Positions 36,948 to 46,337 of a stretch of 64,000 bases of DNA are shown one piece after another; positions within the stretch are counted from its first letter, which is position 1; each line of letters starts with the position of its first letter. The translations under genes were made by a program, and so were the position numbers. The notes under the pieces were generated by a model, which did no database searches, was not told the origin of the DNA, and saw only the letters and a program-made list of their open reading frames with translations. This stretch comes from Planctomycetaceae bacterium (lineage in GTDB: Bacteria > Planctomycetota > Planctomycetia > Planctomycetales > Planctomycetaceae), in contig JAKFUG010000004.1 of NCBI GenBank assembly GCA_021732785.1, forward strand, positions 62,001 to 126,000, given 5' to 3'.

Positions 36948-37844
36948 ATGAATCGACTGCTGTGGTTGTTGCTGTTGGCGGTTGTTGTCCCGTCCGTCGG
37001 TGAGGCCGACGAACCCGTCACCCTGAATGTCTGGCCCGGCAAGCCGCCGAGTGAGACGAAAGAACTGCCGCGGGAAGCCGATCAAACGAAACCCGAAGAT
37101 AAACTCATCGCCGGGCGACGAATTATCAAGTTGGGCAACGTCTCCACACCGCAGTTGGCCGTTTATAAGCCGTCCGCAGAGAAAGACACCGGGGCGGCAG
37201 TCATCATCTGTCCGGGCGGTGGGCACTACATTCTGGCTTACGATCTGGAAGGGACGGAAGTCGCCGCGTGGTTGAACGAGATCGGCGTGACGGGCATCGT
37301 TCTGAAATACCGTGTCCCCTTTCGTGATCCCGCCCAGCGCTGGCGTGCGGCGGTGCAGGATGCTCAACGCGCGATAAGCCTGACACGCAGCCACGCCGCG
37401 GAATGGAAGCTCGACCCGCAACGGATCGGGATGCTCGGGTTTTCCGCCGGCGGACAAGTCGCGGGCATGGCTTCCATTCTGCATCCCCAGCGACAATATG
37501 AACCGATCGATGATGTCGACCAGTTTTCCTTTCGACCCGATTTTGCCGCGCTCATCTACCCCGGCGGTTTGGATGAAAAAGGGGAGCCCCGGCTCAAGGA
37601 TGAAGTCAAAATCACGAAGGACGCGCCGCCGATGTTCTTCGTGCATGCTTTCGACGACAACGTATCCGTCTTGAACACGCTGTTGTTCGCGGTGGAGTTG
37701 AAGAAGGTCGGCGTGCCCGCGGAAGTTCACGTCTTCGCGACCGGCGGCCACGGCTATGGTTTGCGACATGTGGACGGCCAACCCGTCACCGATTGGCCAC
37801 ACCAATGCGCCGCCTGGCTGAAGACGATCAAAATCGTCCCGTAG
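36948..37844 (+). CDS. Secreted alpha/beta hydrolase (acetylesterase-like)
   Basis: 298 residues with a signal peptide (MNRLLWLLLLAVVVPSVGEA). The oxyanion-hole region is VIICPGGGHY at about 85-94, the nucleophile elbow is GFSAGG with S166, an acid is probable in HAFDDNVS and the histidine is in GGHGYGL near residue 268. The PGGGY type with GFSAGG is typical of planctomycete hydrolases acting on acetylated sugars, but the substrate is not proven. It is followed by a secreted hypothetical gene and an SGNH hydrolase on the same strand, a plausible carbohydrate-ester group. Confidence 0.88.
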   Translation: MNRLLWLLLLAVVVPSVGEADEPVTLNVWPGKPPSETKELPREADQTKPEDKLIAGRRIIKLGNVSTPQLAVYKPSAEKDTGAAVIICPGGGHYILAYDLEGTEVAAWLNEIGVTGIVLKYRVPFRDPAQRWRAAVQDAQRAISLTRSHAAEWKLDPQRIGMLGFSAGGQVAGMASILHPQRQYEPIDDVDQFSFRPDFAALIYPGGLDEKGEPRLKDEVKITKDAPPMFFVHAFDDNVSVLNTLLFAVELKKVGVPAEVHVFATGGHGYGLRHVDGQPVTDWPHQCAAWLKTIKIVP

Positions 37845-37953
37845 CGTTATGCGACCTGCATGTGCAGAATCCCGCTGAACTTCACTGAAGTTTGCCGGAC
37901 CGTTACGATGAATCATCGATCCCGTCTATTCTCCGATTTCAGGGAGATTCTTC

Positions 37954-38625
37954 ATGCTGTGGACCTGTTTACTCACCGTGGCGCTGTCCGCCGATCCGAC
38001 GATGATGCCGCTGTTGAACACGCTTCCAGAGGACGGTCGCTGGATCCGCTATGATTTGCGATTGCAGGTCGGTTCGCAGGATCATCTCCTGCCCTACAGC
38101 ATCCGGTCGGTGGGACAGTTTCAGCAAGCGGGACGCGATGTCCGTTGCATTGAACTGGATCTGACGGGCAACGCCGAGATCCCGTCGATGCTGCATCGCC
38201 TCCTCGTTCCCAACGATGCCTTCGCTCCCGATAAGTTTGCCTTGGGGCAAGCCGTACGCATGTGGGTGCGGAAAGGAAGCGACCCCGTGGAGTCGTTCAA
38301 CGACGTCACGGGCGACCCGCTCACCATGCTGTTTCAGGCGGGCATCACACAGGATCTGAAAAAGCAGGAGACCAAAGAAACAGTCCATTGGCAACGGGGC
38401 AAGCTGGAGTGCATGGTCTTCACCGGGAAGTCGGTGCAGGAAATCGGCACCACGAAGTTCAACACCGAGTCGACGATTTTGCGACACGACGACCTGCCCT
38501 TCGGTCTCGCCGGTTTGCGGATGAAACTCACTCCGGAAGGTTCATCCGACGTCATCAACGTCACGCTGACGCTGCAAGACTATGGCAAGGACGCCAAAGC
38601 GACGCTGCCAGAGTACACGCCGTAA
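37954..38625 (+). CDS. Secreted hypothetical protein
   Basis: 223 residues. Signal-like start MLWTCLLTVALSADP. Repeated strand text (IRYDLRLQVGSQDHLLPYSIRSVGQF, VRCIELDLTGNAEIP, SSDVINVTLTLQDYG) points to a beta-rich secreted domain. No catalytic motif. It lies between two hydrolase genes on the same strand, with 109 bp upstream and 72 bp downstream, so probable co-expression. Function unknown. Confidence 0.65.
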   Translation: MLWTCLLTVALSADPTMMPLLNTLPEDGRWIRYDLRLQVGSQDHLLPYSIRSVGQFQQAGRDVRCIELDLTGNAEIPSMLHRLLVPNDAFAPDKFALGQAVRMWVRKGSDPVESFNDVTGDPLTMLFQAGITQDLKKQETKETVHWQRGKLECMVFTGKSVQEIGTTKFNTESTILRHDDLPFGLAGLRMKLTPEGSSDVINVTLTLQDYGKDAKATLPEYTP

Positions 38626-38697
38626 GAGACGAGAGCGGAGAGTCGAGTGTCAAGGGCCAAACGAGTTTCCGCGAGGCCGCATACACAGGGGGAATGA

Positions 38698-39432
38698 ATG
38701 TCGAAGAAATCGTGGTTGCAACGAGTCGGTTTCTGCTGTGTGGTCGTCGCTTTTTTCGGGACGTGTCACGCCGCTGACAATCCGGTCCCGAAAACCATCA
38801 GGATCGCGCTCATCGGCGACTCGACGGTTTCCACCTACACCAAGCCGCCGGTGGATCGGCCGGATCTTACGGGGTGGGGGCAGGTCTTCGGCGAGTTCTT
38901 CACCGACCGCGTCACCGTGCTCAATCATGCGGCGTCGGGACGCAGCTCGAAGAGTTTTCGCCGCGAGAACCGCTGGCAGCCGGTGCTGGATGCGAAGGCG
39001 GACTACATCTTCATCCAGTTCGGTCACAACGACCAGAAAGAAGGGGACCGCTACGCCGATCCGGAGACCGATTTCCGCGATCAGTTGCGGCAGTACATCG
39101 CCGAGGCCCGGACGGTGGGGGCGACGCCGGTTCTCGTCACCCCGGTGGCCCGCCGGACGTTCGCCGAGGGGAACGCGACGACCACGCTCACGCCGTATGC
39201 CGACGCCATGCACGCCGTCGGGAAGGAAACGAACACGCCGGTGATCGACCTGCACCAAGTCAGCGTCGCCCACTACCAGAAGCTCGGCGACGAAGCGAGT
39301 GCCGACCTCACCTTCGGCAACGCCGACCGCACCCACTTCACCCGCAAAGGCGCGACAACAATGGCCCAATTCGTCGCGACCGCCGTCCGCGAACAGATTC
39401 CCGAGTTACGACCGTATCTGAAACACCCGTAG
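38698..39432 (+). CDS. SGNH hydrolase (rhamnogalacturonan acetylesterase-like)
   Basis: 244 residues with a signal peptide (cleavage near CHAAD at about 26). Blocks of the SGNH family are in order: GDSTV with S42, a GRSSKSF region with glycine block, QFGHND with the catalytic-site asparagine, and NADRTHFTRKG with the Asp-His pair. Rhamnogalacturonan acetylesterases de-esterify pectin side chains; the GDST variant and DRTHFT block are those of this subfamily. It acts outside the cytoplasm. Its stop codon TAG is formed by the first bases of a family A repeat (39429), so the C-terminus may have been set by insertion. Confidence 0.9.
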   Translation: MSKKSWLQRVGFCCVVVAFFGTCHAADNPVPKTIRIALIGDSTVSTYTKPPVDRPDLTGWGQVFGEFFTDRVTVLNHAASGRSSKSFRRENRWQPVLDAKADYIFIQFGHNDQKEGDRYADPETDFRDQLRQYIAEARTVGATPVLVTPVARRTFAEGNATTTLTPYADAMHAVGKETNTPVIDLHQVSVAHYQKLGDEASADLTFGNADRTHFTRKGATTMAQFVATAVREQIPELRPYLKHP

Positions 39433-39515
39433 GGTTTGCCGAGTCCGCGAGGCGAACCGTTTCGCGGTTAACATGAATGAAAGAGGTTCGCCTCGAAGAT
39501 TCGGCAAACCCTACG
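39429..39515. repeat. Family A palindromic element, copy 4
   Basis: GTAGGGTTTGCCGAGTCCGC, short centre, complementary GGTTCGCCTCGAAGATTCGG ending CCCTAC. It starts inside the stop codon of the SGNH hydrolase gene. Confidence 0.85.
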
Positions 39516-39554
39516 ATCTATTGCCTCGTCTGTCGCTCAAAAGCGCAATGACCG

Positions 39555-39926
39555 ATGACGCACAGCAACACACAATCATTGAACCCATCACCACGGCCAC
39601 GAAGAACAAAAATCGTCGTTGCCTGGATTGTTTGTGTCGCCACCATCGCAGTTCTGGTGTGGTACAGGGAGCGGATCGACTTCGGGATTCTTCGATTCAG
39701 AACGAAGGCTTCGTTTGGCGTCGTTCGTGATGACCATCAAGAAGCGGCTTTCTCTCTGGACGCAAAGCAAACCAGGCTGCTGTTGGATGTCATTGATAAT
39801 CGGACGTATTCAACCCTGACGCATCGATCTGTCCTTTATCCTGACGAGGTCGTTGTTTTTCTTACTCGTTCCCACGCTCTGCGTGGGAATGCCGGGCCGC
39901 GACGCTCCGCGTCGCATGAACTATAA
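39555..39926 (+). pseudogene. Hypothetical gene remnant, 3' end replaced by family D repeat
   Basis: 123 codons. The first about 100 residues look like a real protein: a basic start, a helix IVVAWIVCVATIAVLVWY, then RFRTKASFGVVRDDHQEAAFSLDAKQTRLLLDVID. The last 20 codons fall inside the family D element (from 39865) and give the low-complexity peptide these repeats typically encode. The natural C-terminus is therefore probably lost. Function unknown. Confidence 0.55.
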
Positions 39927-39993
39927 GACGTTGCGATTGCAGTCGACGCAGAGCGTCGCAACCGTGCGTTCCCACGCGGAGCATGGGAACGAG
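39865..39993. repeat. Family D four-hairpin element, copy 2
   Basis: CTCGTTCCCACGCTCTGCGT...GCGACGCTCCGCGTCGC...GACGCAGAGCGTCGC...GGAGCATGGGAACGAG. It covers the end of the gene remnant and stops 10 bp before the DUF2127-type gene. Confidence 0.85.
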
Positions 39994-40003
39994 GGGAAAC
40001 TGC

Positions 40004-40477
40004 ATGCGTTGGTTGAATGGTCATCGATTGGTTGCGTTGTATGAAGGTGTGAAAGCCGTATTCATGGTGGCGATTGCGCTCGGGTGTCTGTCGCTGCTGC
40101 ATCGCGATGTTCATGCCACGGCGGTGCGAGTGCTCGAACATCTGCACTTGAATCCCATGAGCCACTACCCCGAACTGTTTTTGCGGGCGACCAGCCGCCT
40201 CACTCCCGGATGGTTGCGGGCGCTGGCGGTGTTCATCCTCGCCGACGCAGTGCTTCGTTTTGTGGAAGCGTATGGGTTGTGGAATCAGCGCCGCTGGGCA
40301 GAATGGATCGCTGTCATCTCCGGCAGTCTCTATTTTCCCATCGAACTTTACGAACTGGCCCGCGGATTCAACGGGATCAAAGTGAGCGCGTTGCTGTTGA
40401 ACATCGTCATTGTCGCTTACATGCTCTGGGCACTTGATCATCGGCCGCATGCCCATCACGAACACCGCCGATCATAA
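40004..40477 (+). CDS. DUF2127-type membrane protein
   Basis: 157 residues from ATG 40004 with GAGGGGAAA upstream. Four hydrophobic segments: LVALYEGVKAVFMVAIALGCLSLL, GWLRALAVFILADAVLRFVEAYGLW, WAEWIAVISGSLYFPIELYEL and VSALLLNIVIVAYMLWAL, with a histidine-rich C-terminus. DUF2127 proteins are small inner-membrane proteins of unknown function. It is bracketed by two family D repeats in the same orientation (39865 and 40528), so its neighbourhood may have been shaped by these elements. Confidence 0.8.
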   Translation: MRWLNGHRLVALYEGVKAVFMVAIALGCLSLLHRDVHATAVRVLEHLHLNPMSHYPELFLRATSRLTPGWLRALAVFILADAVLRFVEAYGLWNQRRWAEWIAVISGSLYFPIELYELARGFNGIKVSALLLNIVIVAYMLWALDHRPHAHHEHRRS

Positions 40478-40527
40478 ATCACATCCGAGGATACCACTCA
40501 TGAAACCAACCGTCCTGGCATTATTCA

Positions 40528-40655
40528 CTCGTTCCCACGCTCTGCGTGGGAATGCCGGGTCGCGACGCGCCGCGTCGCGTGGATTGTAATCCATTGCTAT
40601 CGAAACGACGCAGAGCGTCTCGGCCGTGCGTTCCCACGCGGAGCGTGGGAACGAG
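40528..40655. repeat. Family D four-hairpin element, copy 3
   Basis: CTCGTTCCCACGCTCTGCGT to GCGTGGGAACGAG with the internal GCGACGCGCCGCGTCGC hairpin. It lies 50 bp after the DUF2127-type gene and 33 bp before the sugar dehydrogenase gene. Confidence 0.85.
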
Positions 40656-40688
40656 TAGACGCACCCATCACTACCAAGGATTCCCATC

Positions 40689-42980
40689 ATGCGATTATGC
40701 GGTCTAGTTACGCTGACGATGACGTTGCTGGTCGGGACATCCTTGCTGGCTGCGGAGCGCAGCGGCAAGCCCTTCAATACGAAACACCGCGAACTCTGGA
40801 CGACGAACCACATCGTCGGTACGCCCGAGCCGCCGGATCCGTTTGTGACGGAGGAGGCGTTTCCGAAGCTGAAATTGCATGAACCGTTGTCGGTCGGGTT
40901 GATCCCCGGCAGCAACCGGTTTGGGGTGGCGACGCGGCCGGGGAAGATTGTTTCGTTTGAGATTCGCCGCGATGTGACCGAGGCGACGCCGTTGCTCGAT
41001 GTCGGCCGCACGGTGTATGGCGTCGTCTTTCATCCCGACTTCGCGAAGAACCGTTACCTCTATGTGATGAGCGTTCAGCCGGGGCCGGAAAGCCCGACGG
41101 GCAGCCGCATCTCCCGCTACACGATGAAGCCCGGCGACGGGTGGGAGGCCGATCCGGCGAGCGAGCAGATCGTGCTCGAATGGCCGTCAGGCGGACACAA
41201 CGGCGGCTGTCTGCGGTTCGGTCCCGACGGCTGTCTCTACATCGCGACCGGCGATGGTAGCGGCATCGCCGATGGGAACATCACTGGGCAGGATCTCACC
41301 GATCTCACCGGTTCGATTCTTCGCATCGACGTCAATCACCCCGACGCCGGTCGCCCGTACGGTATCCCGAAGGACAGCCCGTTCGTCACGACGCCGAAGG
41401 CCCGCGGCGAAGTTTATTCGTTCGGACATCGGCAGGTGTGGAAGTTCAGCTTCGACCGGCAGCAACGCCTGTGGGCGGGTGAAGTCGGCCAGGACCTGTG
41501 GGAGATGGTCTACCTCGTGAAGCGCGGCGGCAACTACGGCTGGAGCGTCAACGAAGGGAACCATCCGTTTCGACCGGAACGGGCCCGCGGTCCCGGTGCG
41601 TTTGAACCTCCGATTGTCGAACATCCCCACAGCGATTTTCGTTCGATTACCGGCGGGTATGTCTCTTATACGGATCGCTTGCCGGAGCTGAAAAACGCCT
41701 ACATTTATGGGGACTATGACACCGGCAAGCTGTGGACGCTCAAGCATGATGGCACGAAGGTCACGGAGCATCGGCAACTGTGCGACACGCAGATTCGCAT
41801 CGTCGAGTTCGCGCAGGACGCCGCGGGGGAAGTGTATCTCGTTGACTTCGCCGGCGGCGGGTTTCATCGCATCATCCCCGCGCCGCCGCATGTCGCCAGC
41901 GAGCAGCCGTTCCCGCGCAAGTTGAGCGAAACCGGCTTGTTCGCTTCGACGAAAGACAACACGCCCGCGGCGGGACTGATTCCGTATTCAGTCAATGCCC
42001 CGCTGTGGTCCGATGGGGCCGAGAAGGAACGTTTCCTCGCGCTGCCGGGCGACGAAAAGATTCAGTTCGACAGCGTGTTCTATCCGCATGGCCCGGCGTA
42101 CGCCGATGTCGGCTGGCGGTTCCCCGATGGGACCGTGCTGGTGAAGACGTTTTCGCTGGAGATGGACTCGGGTGATTCGGCGTCCCGCAAGCGACTGGAG
42201 ACCCGCATTCTGCAATACCGCAAGATGCCGGGGAATGATGATGAGTACGGCGCCCAATATTGGTACGGTTATACGTACATCTGGAATGATGAGCAGACCG
42301 ACGCCGACCTCGCCCCGGCGGAAGGCGTGGACCGCGTGCTGACCATCAAGGACATGACGACGAACAGCGGGCAGCGCGAGCAGACGTGGCGATTCCCCAG
42401 CCGCGCGGAATGCACGCTCTGTCACACGATGGCGTCCAAGTACGTCCTCGGCGTCACCACGCTGCAGATGAACAAGGACCACGATTACGGCCACGGCGTC
42501 GTCGCCAACCAGCTCGCGGTCCTCAACGATCTGCACGTCTTCCAGAAGCCGCTGCCGAAACCGCCCGCGGAGTTACCCCGCCTCGTCGATTATCACGACA
42601 CGTTGGCCAGCAAGAACCTGCGGGCGCGGGCCTATCTGCACGCCAACTGTGCCCACTGTCACCGTCAATGGGGGGGTGGCAATGCGGACATCGACCTGCA
42701 GGCGTCCATCCCCCTCACCGCCACGCGAACCATCGATGTCCGGCTCGGCCAGGGCACGTTCCAGCTCGCCGACCCGCGCGTCCTCGTCCCCGGCGATCCG
42801 GCCCGCTCGATGATCCTCAAACGCATGCAGCTCACCACCCTCGGCCGCATGCCCCACATCGCCTCGAAAGTCGTCGACGACCAGGGCGTCAACCTGATCC
42901 ACGACTGGATCGCAGAGTTGAAGGATGAAAAGCTGCGGGATCAACCGGGGGCAATCCATCCACGACTGGCGGTGCCCTAA
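40689..42980 (+). CDS. Secreted PQQ-dependent sugar dehydrogenase with di-haem region
   Basis: 763 residues with a signal peptide (cleavage near LLAAE at about 22); AAGGA precedes the ATG. The N-terminal six-bladed propeller (about 60-400) belongs to the glucose/sorbosone dehydrogenase family (VVFHPDFAKNRYLYVM, SGGHNGGCLRFGPDGCLYIATGDG). The C-terminal part has two haem-binding motifs, CTLCH at 575-579 and CAHCH at 654-658. It oxidises a sugar or alcohol with PQQ and passes electrons through the haems in the periplasm. The exact substrate is unknown. The pectate-lyase-like gene is convergent downstream. Confidence 0.9.
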   Translation: MRLCGLVTLTMTLLVGTSLLAAERSGKPFNTKHRELWTTNHIVGTPEPPDPFVTEEAFPKLKLHEPLSVGLIPGSNRFGVATRPGKIVSFEIRRDVTEATPLLDVGRTVYGVVFHPDFAKNRYLYVMSVQPGPESPTGSRISRYTMKPGDGWEADPASEQIVLEWPSGGHNGGCLRFGPDGCLYIATGDGSGIADGNITGQDLTDLTGSILRIDVNHPDAGRPYGIPKDSPFVTTPKARGEVYSFGHRQVWKFSFDRQQRLWAGEVGQDLWEMVYLVKRGGNYGWSVNEGNHPFRPERARGPGAFEPPIVEHPHSDFRSITGGYVSYTDRLPELKNAYIYGDYDTGKLWTLKHDGTKVTEHRQLCDTQIRIVEFAQDAAGEVYLVDFAGGGFHRIIPAPPHVASEQPFPRKLSETGLFASTKDNTPAAGLIPYSVNAPLWSDGAEKERFLALPGDEKIQFDSVFYPHGPAYADVGWRFPDGTVLVKTFSLEMDSGDSASRKRLETRILQYRKMPGNDDEYGAQYWYGYTYIWNDEQTDADLAPAEGVDRVLTIKDMTTNSGQREQTWRFPSRAECTLCHTMASKYVLGVTTLQMNKDHDYGHGVVANQLAVLNDLHVFQKPLPKPPAELPRLVDYHDTLASKNLRARAYLHANCAHCHRQWGGGNADIDLQASIPLTATRTIDVRLGQGTFQLADPRVLVPGDPARSMILKRMQLTTLGRMPHIASKVVDDQGVNLIHDWIAELKDEKLRDQPGAIHPRLAVP

Positions 42981-43074
42981 AGCTCAAAGCACGGTCTCGT
43001 CTACGGGGGAATCTGTCCCCCTCCGCAGGACTGAGCGCCACCCGTCGGTTACCGGCTTCCGCCCGAGAACGCGA

Positions 43075-44934
43075 TCATTTTTGCCGGGCATAGCCGCTGT
43101 AAGGCCGGGTATGCGTGCCGGTTTTTTCGAGAATTTTCGTTTCCCCGCCGCGCGTTTCCTCGACGATGGTTGCGAACGGATCGCCGTTGTAGCAGACTTC
43201 GCCGAAGAACGCCCAGAAGGACGATTCGTCGTTCACAAACATGGGTGCCAGCTTGCCCGCCGTGGTCGTGTAACTGAGGCCGCCGAGGAGTTCCGTGCGA
43301 CCGCCGCCTCGCGTGTTGATGAGCGTCCCGCCGCGCTCGGTTTTGTAACCCAGGACCCACGCGTTTCCGCCGTCGTTGGTGAGGTGCGTCCCCTCGTTCT
43401 CGATGTTGAGCTGGCGCGCCCAAACGTGCTGTTTGCGGAAGCGGAAATTGTCTCCCACGACGTCTTCGACAAAGACGTCGCCTCCTTCGCTGCGGGGCGT
43501 CCCTTGCAGGGTGTACGTCTCCATGCTGCGCAGGACGACCGTCCGTTTCGTATCCACTTCGATGCCCCCGCCCAGGTGGCCGAAGTGCTCCAGCACCACT
43601 GCGGGCGCGTCGCCGTCTCCGATGCGAAAATTGATGAGGTCGCGCCGGCCGTAATTCATCTGTCCGCCGAGGCCGACGATGCGCTGCACCTTGCCGCGGA
43701 CGACGATGGTGGCGCTGCTCGCGTAGTTATGGCCGGGGAAAAAGACCGTACTGGCACCGGAGTCTACGGCCCGTTGCAGGGCAGCGGCGGAGTCCGTTCT
43801 GCCCGTCGGGTCCGCACCAAACGCATCCACCACGGCCCACTTCGCAGGCTCCTCCCAGATCGTCGCCGGGGTGTCTTTCACCGGCAGGCGAAGCGATGCG
43901 GCGGGTGAGGGAAACGCGGTCTTCGCGGCGAGCGTGGAATACTCGGCAATGTCCGGCCCGAGACTGCCCGGCCGATCTTCGCCGGTGACGCGATACGCGG
44001 CGGCGGAATCGGGAGTCTGAATATCGGCGAGGGCCCGTTTGTAACCGGTGGTCTTCACGTCGCGCAGGAAAATGTGCCCGCCGTTAAAGTTCACGATGGC
44101 GGGATGCGTCCCCGCCTCGCCACGACCCGCGAGCGTGGCATCGGCCATCAATAAGAGCCCGTAAGTCTTCAAAGCGGGAACGGCGTTGTCGCTATCGAAC
44201 CCGCGAATGCTGATGCTTTGCCCTTCGTTTTGAAAGCCGACCTGCCGCTGCCCTCGCAGCGCGATGTTCTCGAACGTCTGGCTATTCACCGCCCGCGCCG
44301 TCGAGATGCCGCAGGCATACCCGACGACTTCGCAGTTCTTCACGAGCAGAGGTCCGTTCATGTCGCGATGAGCGAGATCCAACCCCACCGCGCCGCTGGT
44401 GTCGCCCGCGATGAACCGGCAGTCGCGCACCGCGCCCGTGTTGTTGGAATAGAACTGCAGCCCGATCGCACCGGGATTGCGACTGCCGACATCGAAAGTC
44501 AGGTTCTCGATGTAATTGTGAAACCAGTCGGCGCTGCCGAACCCCCCGCACCACATGATGGCCGCGGGCTTCATCGCATTGGTGAAAGTTCCCTCTTTCA
44601 GCCGCAGCACCGTTTTGTCCCGTTCGGCCCCGCGCAGAATGGTCTTCCCCCAGTTGTCGTGGCCGGCAAACGTCTTTGGCCAGGTGAGGGTGGAGGATAC
44701 GAGATAGGTGCCTTTCGGGAAGTAGAGGACGCGATGCCGTCCCACGTTTTCATTGAGTGCCCGCTGGAGAGCCTCGGTATCATCGGTCGCGCCATCGCCC
44801 TTGGCGGAGTAAGGCGGTTGCGTCACATCCACAACATTCGCGTGCGGCGGATAGGCCTGGGTTCCCGCAGCCAAACCGGCAGGTAAGCAGGCCGATGCCG
44901 CGAATGCCAGACAGAGCGCGCAAGAGAATTTCAT
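43075..44934 (-). CDS. Secreted pectate-lyase-like beta-helix protein
   Basis: 619 residues with a signal peptide (MKFSCALCLAFAASACLPAG). Two copies of the pectate-lyase-3 start motif: SAKGDGATDDTEALQRALN near 43-61 and DAFGADPTGRTDSAAALQRAVD near 370-391, each followed by a right-handed beta-helix. The double arrangement is that of GH55-like or pectate_lyase_3 proteins. It acts on an extracellular polysaccharide, with no direct evidence for which. It is downstream of the aminotransferase gene on the same strand (73 bp) but probably not functionally linked. Confidence 0.85.
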   Translation of the reverse strand: MKFSCALCLAFAASACLPAGLAAGTQAYPPHANVVDVTQPPYSAKGDGATDDTEALQRALNENVGRHRVLYFPKGTYLVSSTLTWPKTFAGHDNWGKTILRGAERDKTVLRLKEGTFTNAMKPAAIMWCGGFGSADWFHNYIENLTFDVGSRNPGAIGLQFYSNNTGAVRDCRFIAGDTSGAVGLDLAHRDMNGPLLVKNCEVVGYACGISTARAVNSQTFENIALRGQRQVGFQNEGQSISIRGFDSDNAVPALKTYGLLLMADATLAGRGEAGTHPAIVNFNGGHIFLRDVKTTGYKRALADIQTPDSAAAYRVTGEDRPGSLGPDIAEYSTLAAKTAFPSPAASLRLPVKDTPATIWEEPAKWAVVDAFGADPTGRTDSAAALQRAVDSGASTVFFPGHNYASSATIVVRGKVQRIVGLGGQMNYGRRDLINFRIGDGDAPAVVLEHFGHLGGGIEVDTKRTVVLRSMETYTLQGTPRSEGGDVFVEDVVGDNFRFRKQHVWARQLNIENEGTHLTNDGGNAWVLGYKTERGGTLINTRGGGRTELLGGLSYTTTAGKLAPMFVNDESSFWAFFGEVCYNGDPFATIVEETRGGETKILEKTGTHTRPYSGYARQK

Positions 44935-45007
44935 GATGATCGATACCGTTTCGTGAACGCTTCACGCGGTTGGACGGGTCTTCCTTCGCGGAGCGACAGG
45001 GCGACAT

Positions 45008-46243
45008 TCATGCCGCCGGGGCGGCTTCGATTTTCATGCACTTGCCGATGGCGCGGACGGCTTGCCGCAAGCGTTGGCTGTTTTCGACGATCGCGAGGCG
45101 CAGATAGCCTTCGCCTTCTTCGCCGAAGCCGCGGCCGGGGCTGACCGCGATGCCCGCTTCTTCCATCAGTTTCATGGCGAAGTCGATGGACCCCATCTGC
45201 GCCCACGGTTCGGGAATTTTCGCCCAGACGAACATCCCGGCTTTCGGCTTTTCGACATCCCAGCCGATGCGGTTCAAGCCTTCGACGAGCACATCGCGGC
45301 GGTCCTGATACTCGAGGGCGATGGCTTCGACGGCCGGTTCGCAATGCCGCATGGCGACGATGGCCGCGATCTGAATCGCCTGGAAGATGCCGTAGTCGTA
45401 ATAGCCTTTGATGGTCGCGAGGGCCCGCACCATTTCGCGGTTGCCGACGCAGAAGCCGATCCGCCAACCCGCCATGCTGAAGCCCTTCGACATCGTGGTC
45501 GTTTCGACGCCCACATCAATCGCACCGGGGCTGGCGAGAAAACTCGGCGCCTGATAACCGTCGTAGCAGATGTCCGCATACGCAAAATCGCTGATGACGA
45601 GAAATTTGTACTTCTTCGCCAGGCGGACGAGTTCATCATAGAAGTCCTGCCCGATGCACACGCCCGACGGATTGTGCGGGAAGTTGACGACCACGAGTTT
45701 CGGCTTCGGGAAGAGGTGCTCGCAGGTGTAGGCGATGTTCTCGAGGTATTTATACGGCTCGCGGACATCGAGCGCGATCACATTCCCCGAGGCGAGCATC
45801 ACCGAATAAGCATGAATGGGGAACGTCGGTGCAGGAACAATCGCGGTATCACCCGGCCCCATCAGCGCCAGGCACATGTGACTGAAACCTTCCTTTGAAC
45901 CAAGGCACGCAATGACTTCGTTCTCGGGATTCAGCCGGACGCCGTACTTGCGGAAATACCGAGCAGAGACTTCCTTGCGGAGGTTCTCGATGCCATTGGC
46001 GACCGAATAACGATGATTCTTCGGATCGAGGAGCGCTTCTTTCATCTTCTCGACGATGAGCGGATCCGGGGCATCGGTCGGGTTGCCCATGCCGAGGTCG
46101 ATGACATCGACGCCCGCTTGCCGCTTCTGGTACTTCAACTTATTGATGCGGCCGAACAAATACGGCGGCAGTCGCTTCAACCGGTCGGCGACCGGAATGG
46201 TGAACGGCGTATCGGCGAGGGGCGTTTCAGATTCGTTGCGCAT
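45008..46243 (-). CDS. PLP-dependent aminotransferase (class I, alanine/LL-DAP type)
   Basis: 411 residues from ATG 46243; the extra open frame upstream is not family-like. It is a fold-type I aminotransferase of the AlaC/DapL group. [10 protein letters not shown] gives the substrate loop, FPHNPSG the PLP-contact loop, [12 protein letters not shown] the aspartate region and [16 protein letters not shown] the PLP-binding lysine. The C-terminal [12 protein letters not shown] carries the substrate arginine. It may make alanine or glutamate from pyruvate or 2-oxoglutarate, or act in lysine synthesis; sequence alone does not decide. Cytoplasmic. Confidence 0.92.
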   Translation of the reverse strand: MRNESETPLADTPFTIPVADRLKRLPPYLFGRINKLKYQKRQAGVDVIDLGMGNPTDAPDPLIVEKMKEALLDPKNHRYSVANGIENLRKEVSARYFRKYGVRLNPENEVIACLGSKEGFSHMCLALMGPGDTAIVPAPTFPIHAYSVMLASGNVIALDVREPYKYLENIAYTCEHLFPKPKLVVVNFPHNPSGVCIGQDFYDELVRLAKKYKFLVISDFAYADICYDGYQAPSFLASPGAIDVGVETTTMSKGFSMAGWRIGFCVGNREMVRALATIKGYYDYGIFQAIQIAAIVAMRHCEPAVEAIALEYQDRRDVLVEGLNRIGWDVEKPKAGMFVWAKIPEPWAQMGSIDFAMKLMEEAGIAVSPGRGFGEEGEGYLRLAIVENSQRLRQAVRAIGKCMKIEAAPAA

Positions 46244-46337
46244 GGGATCAAAACCATCATCAGCTAAGGAACAGTCCAGCCCGATTCTAGCGGACACGCA
46301 AAATTGCCGGAAGTTCGGATTGCATGAGAACAAAAAG

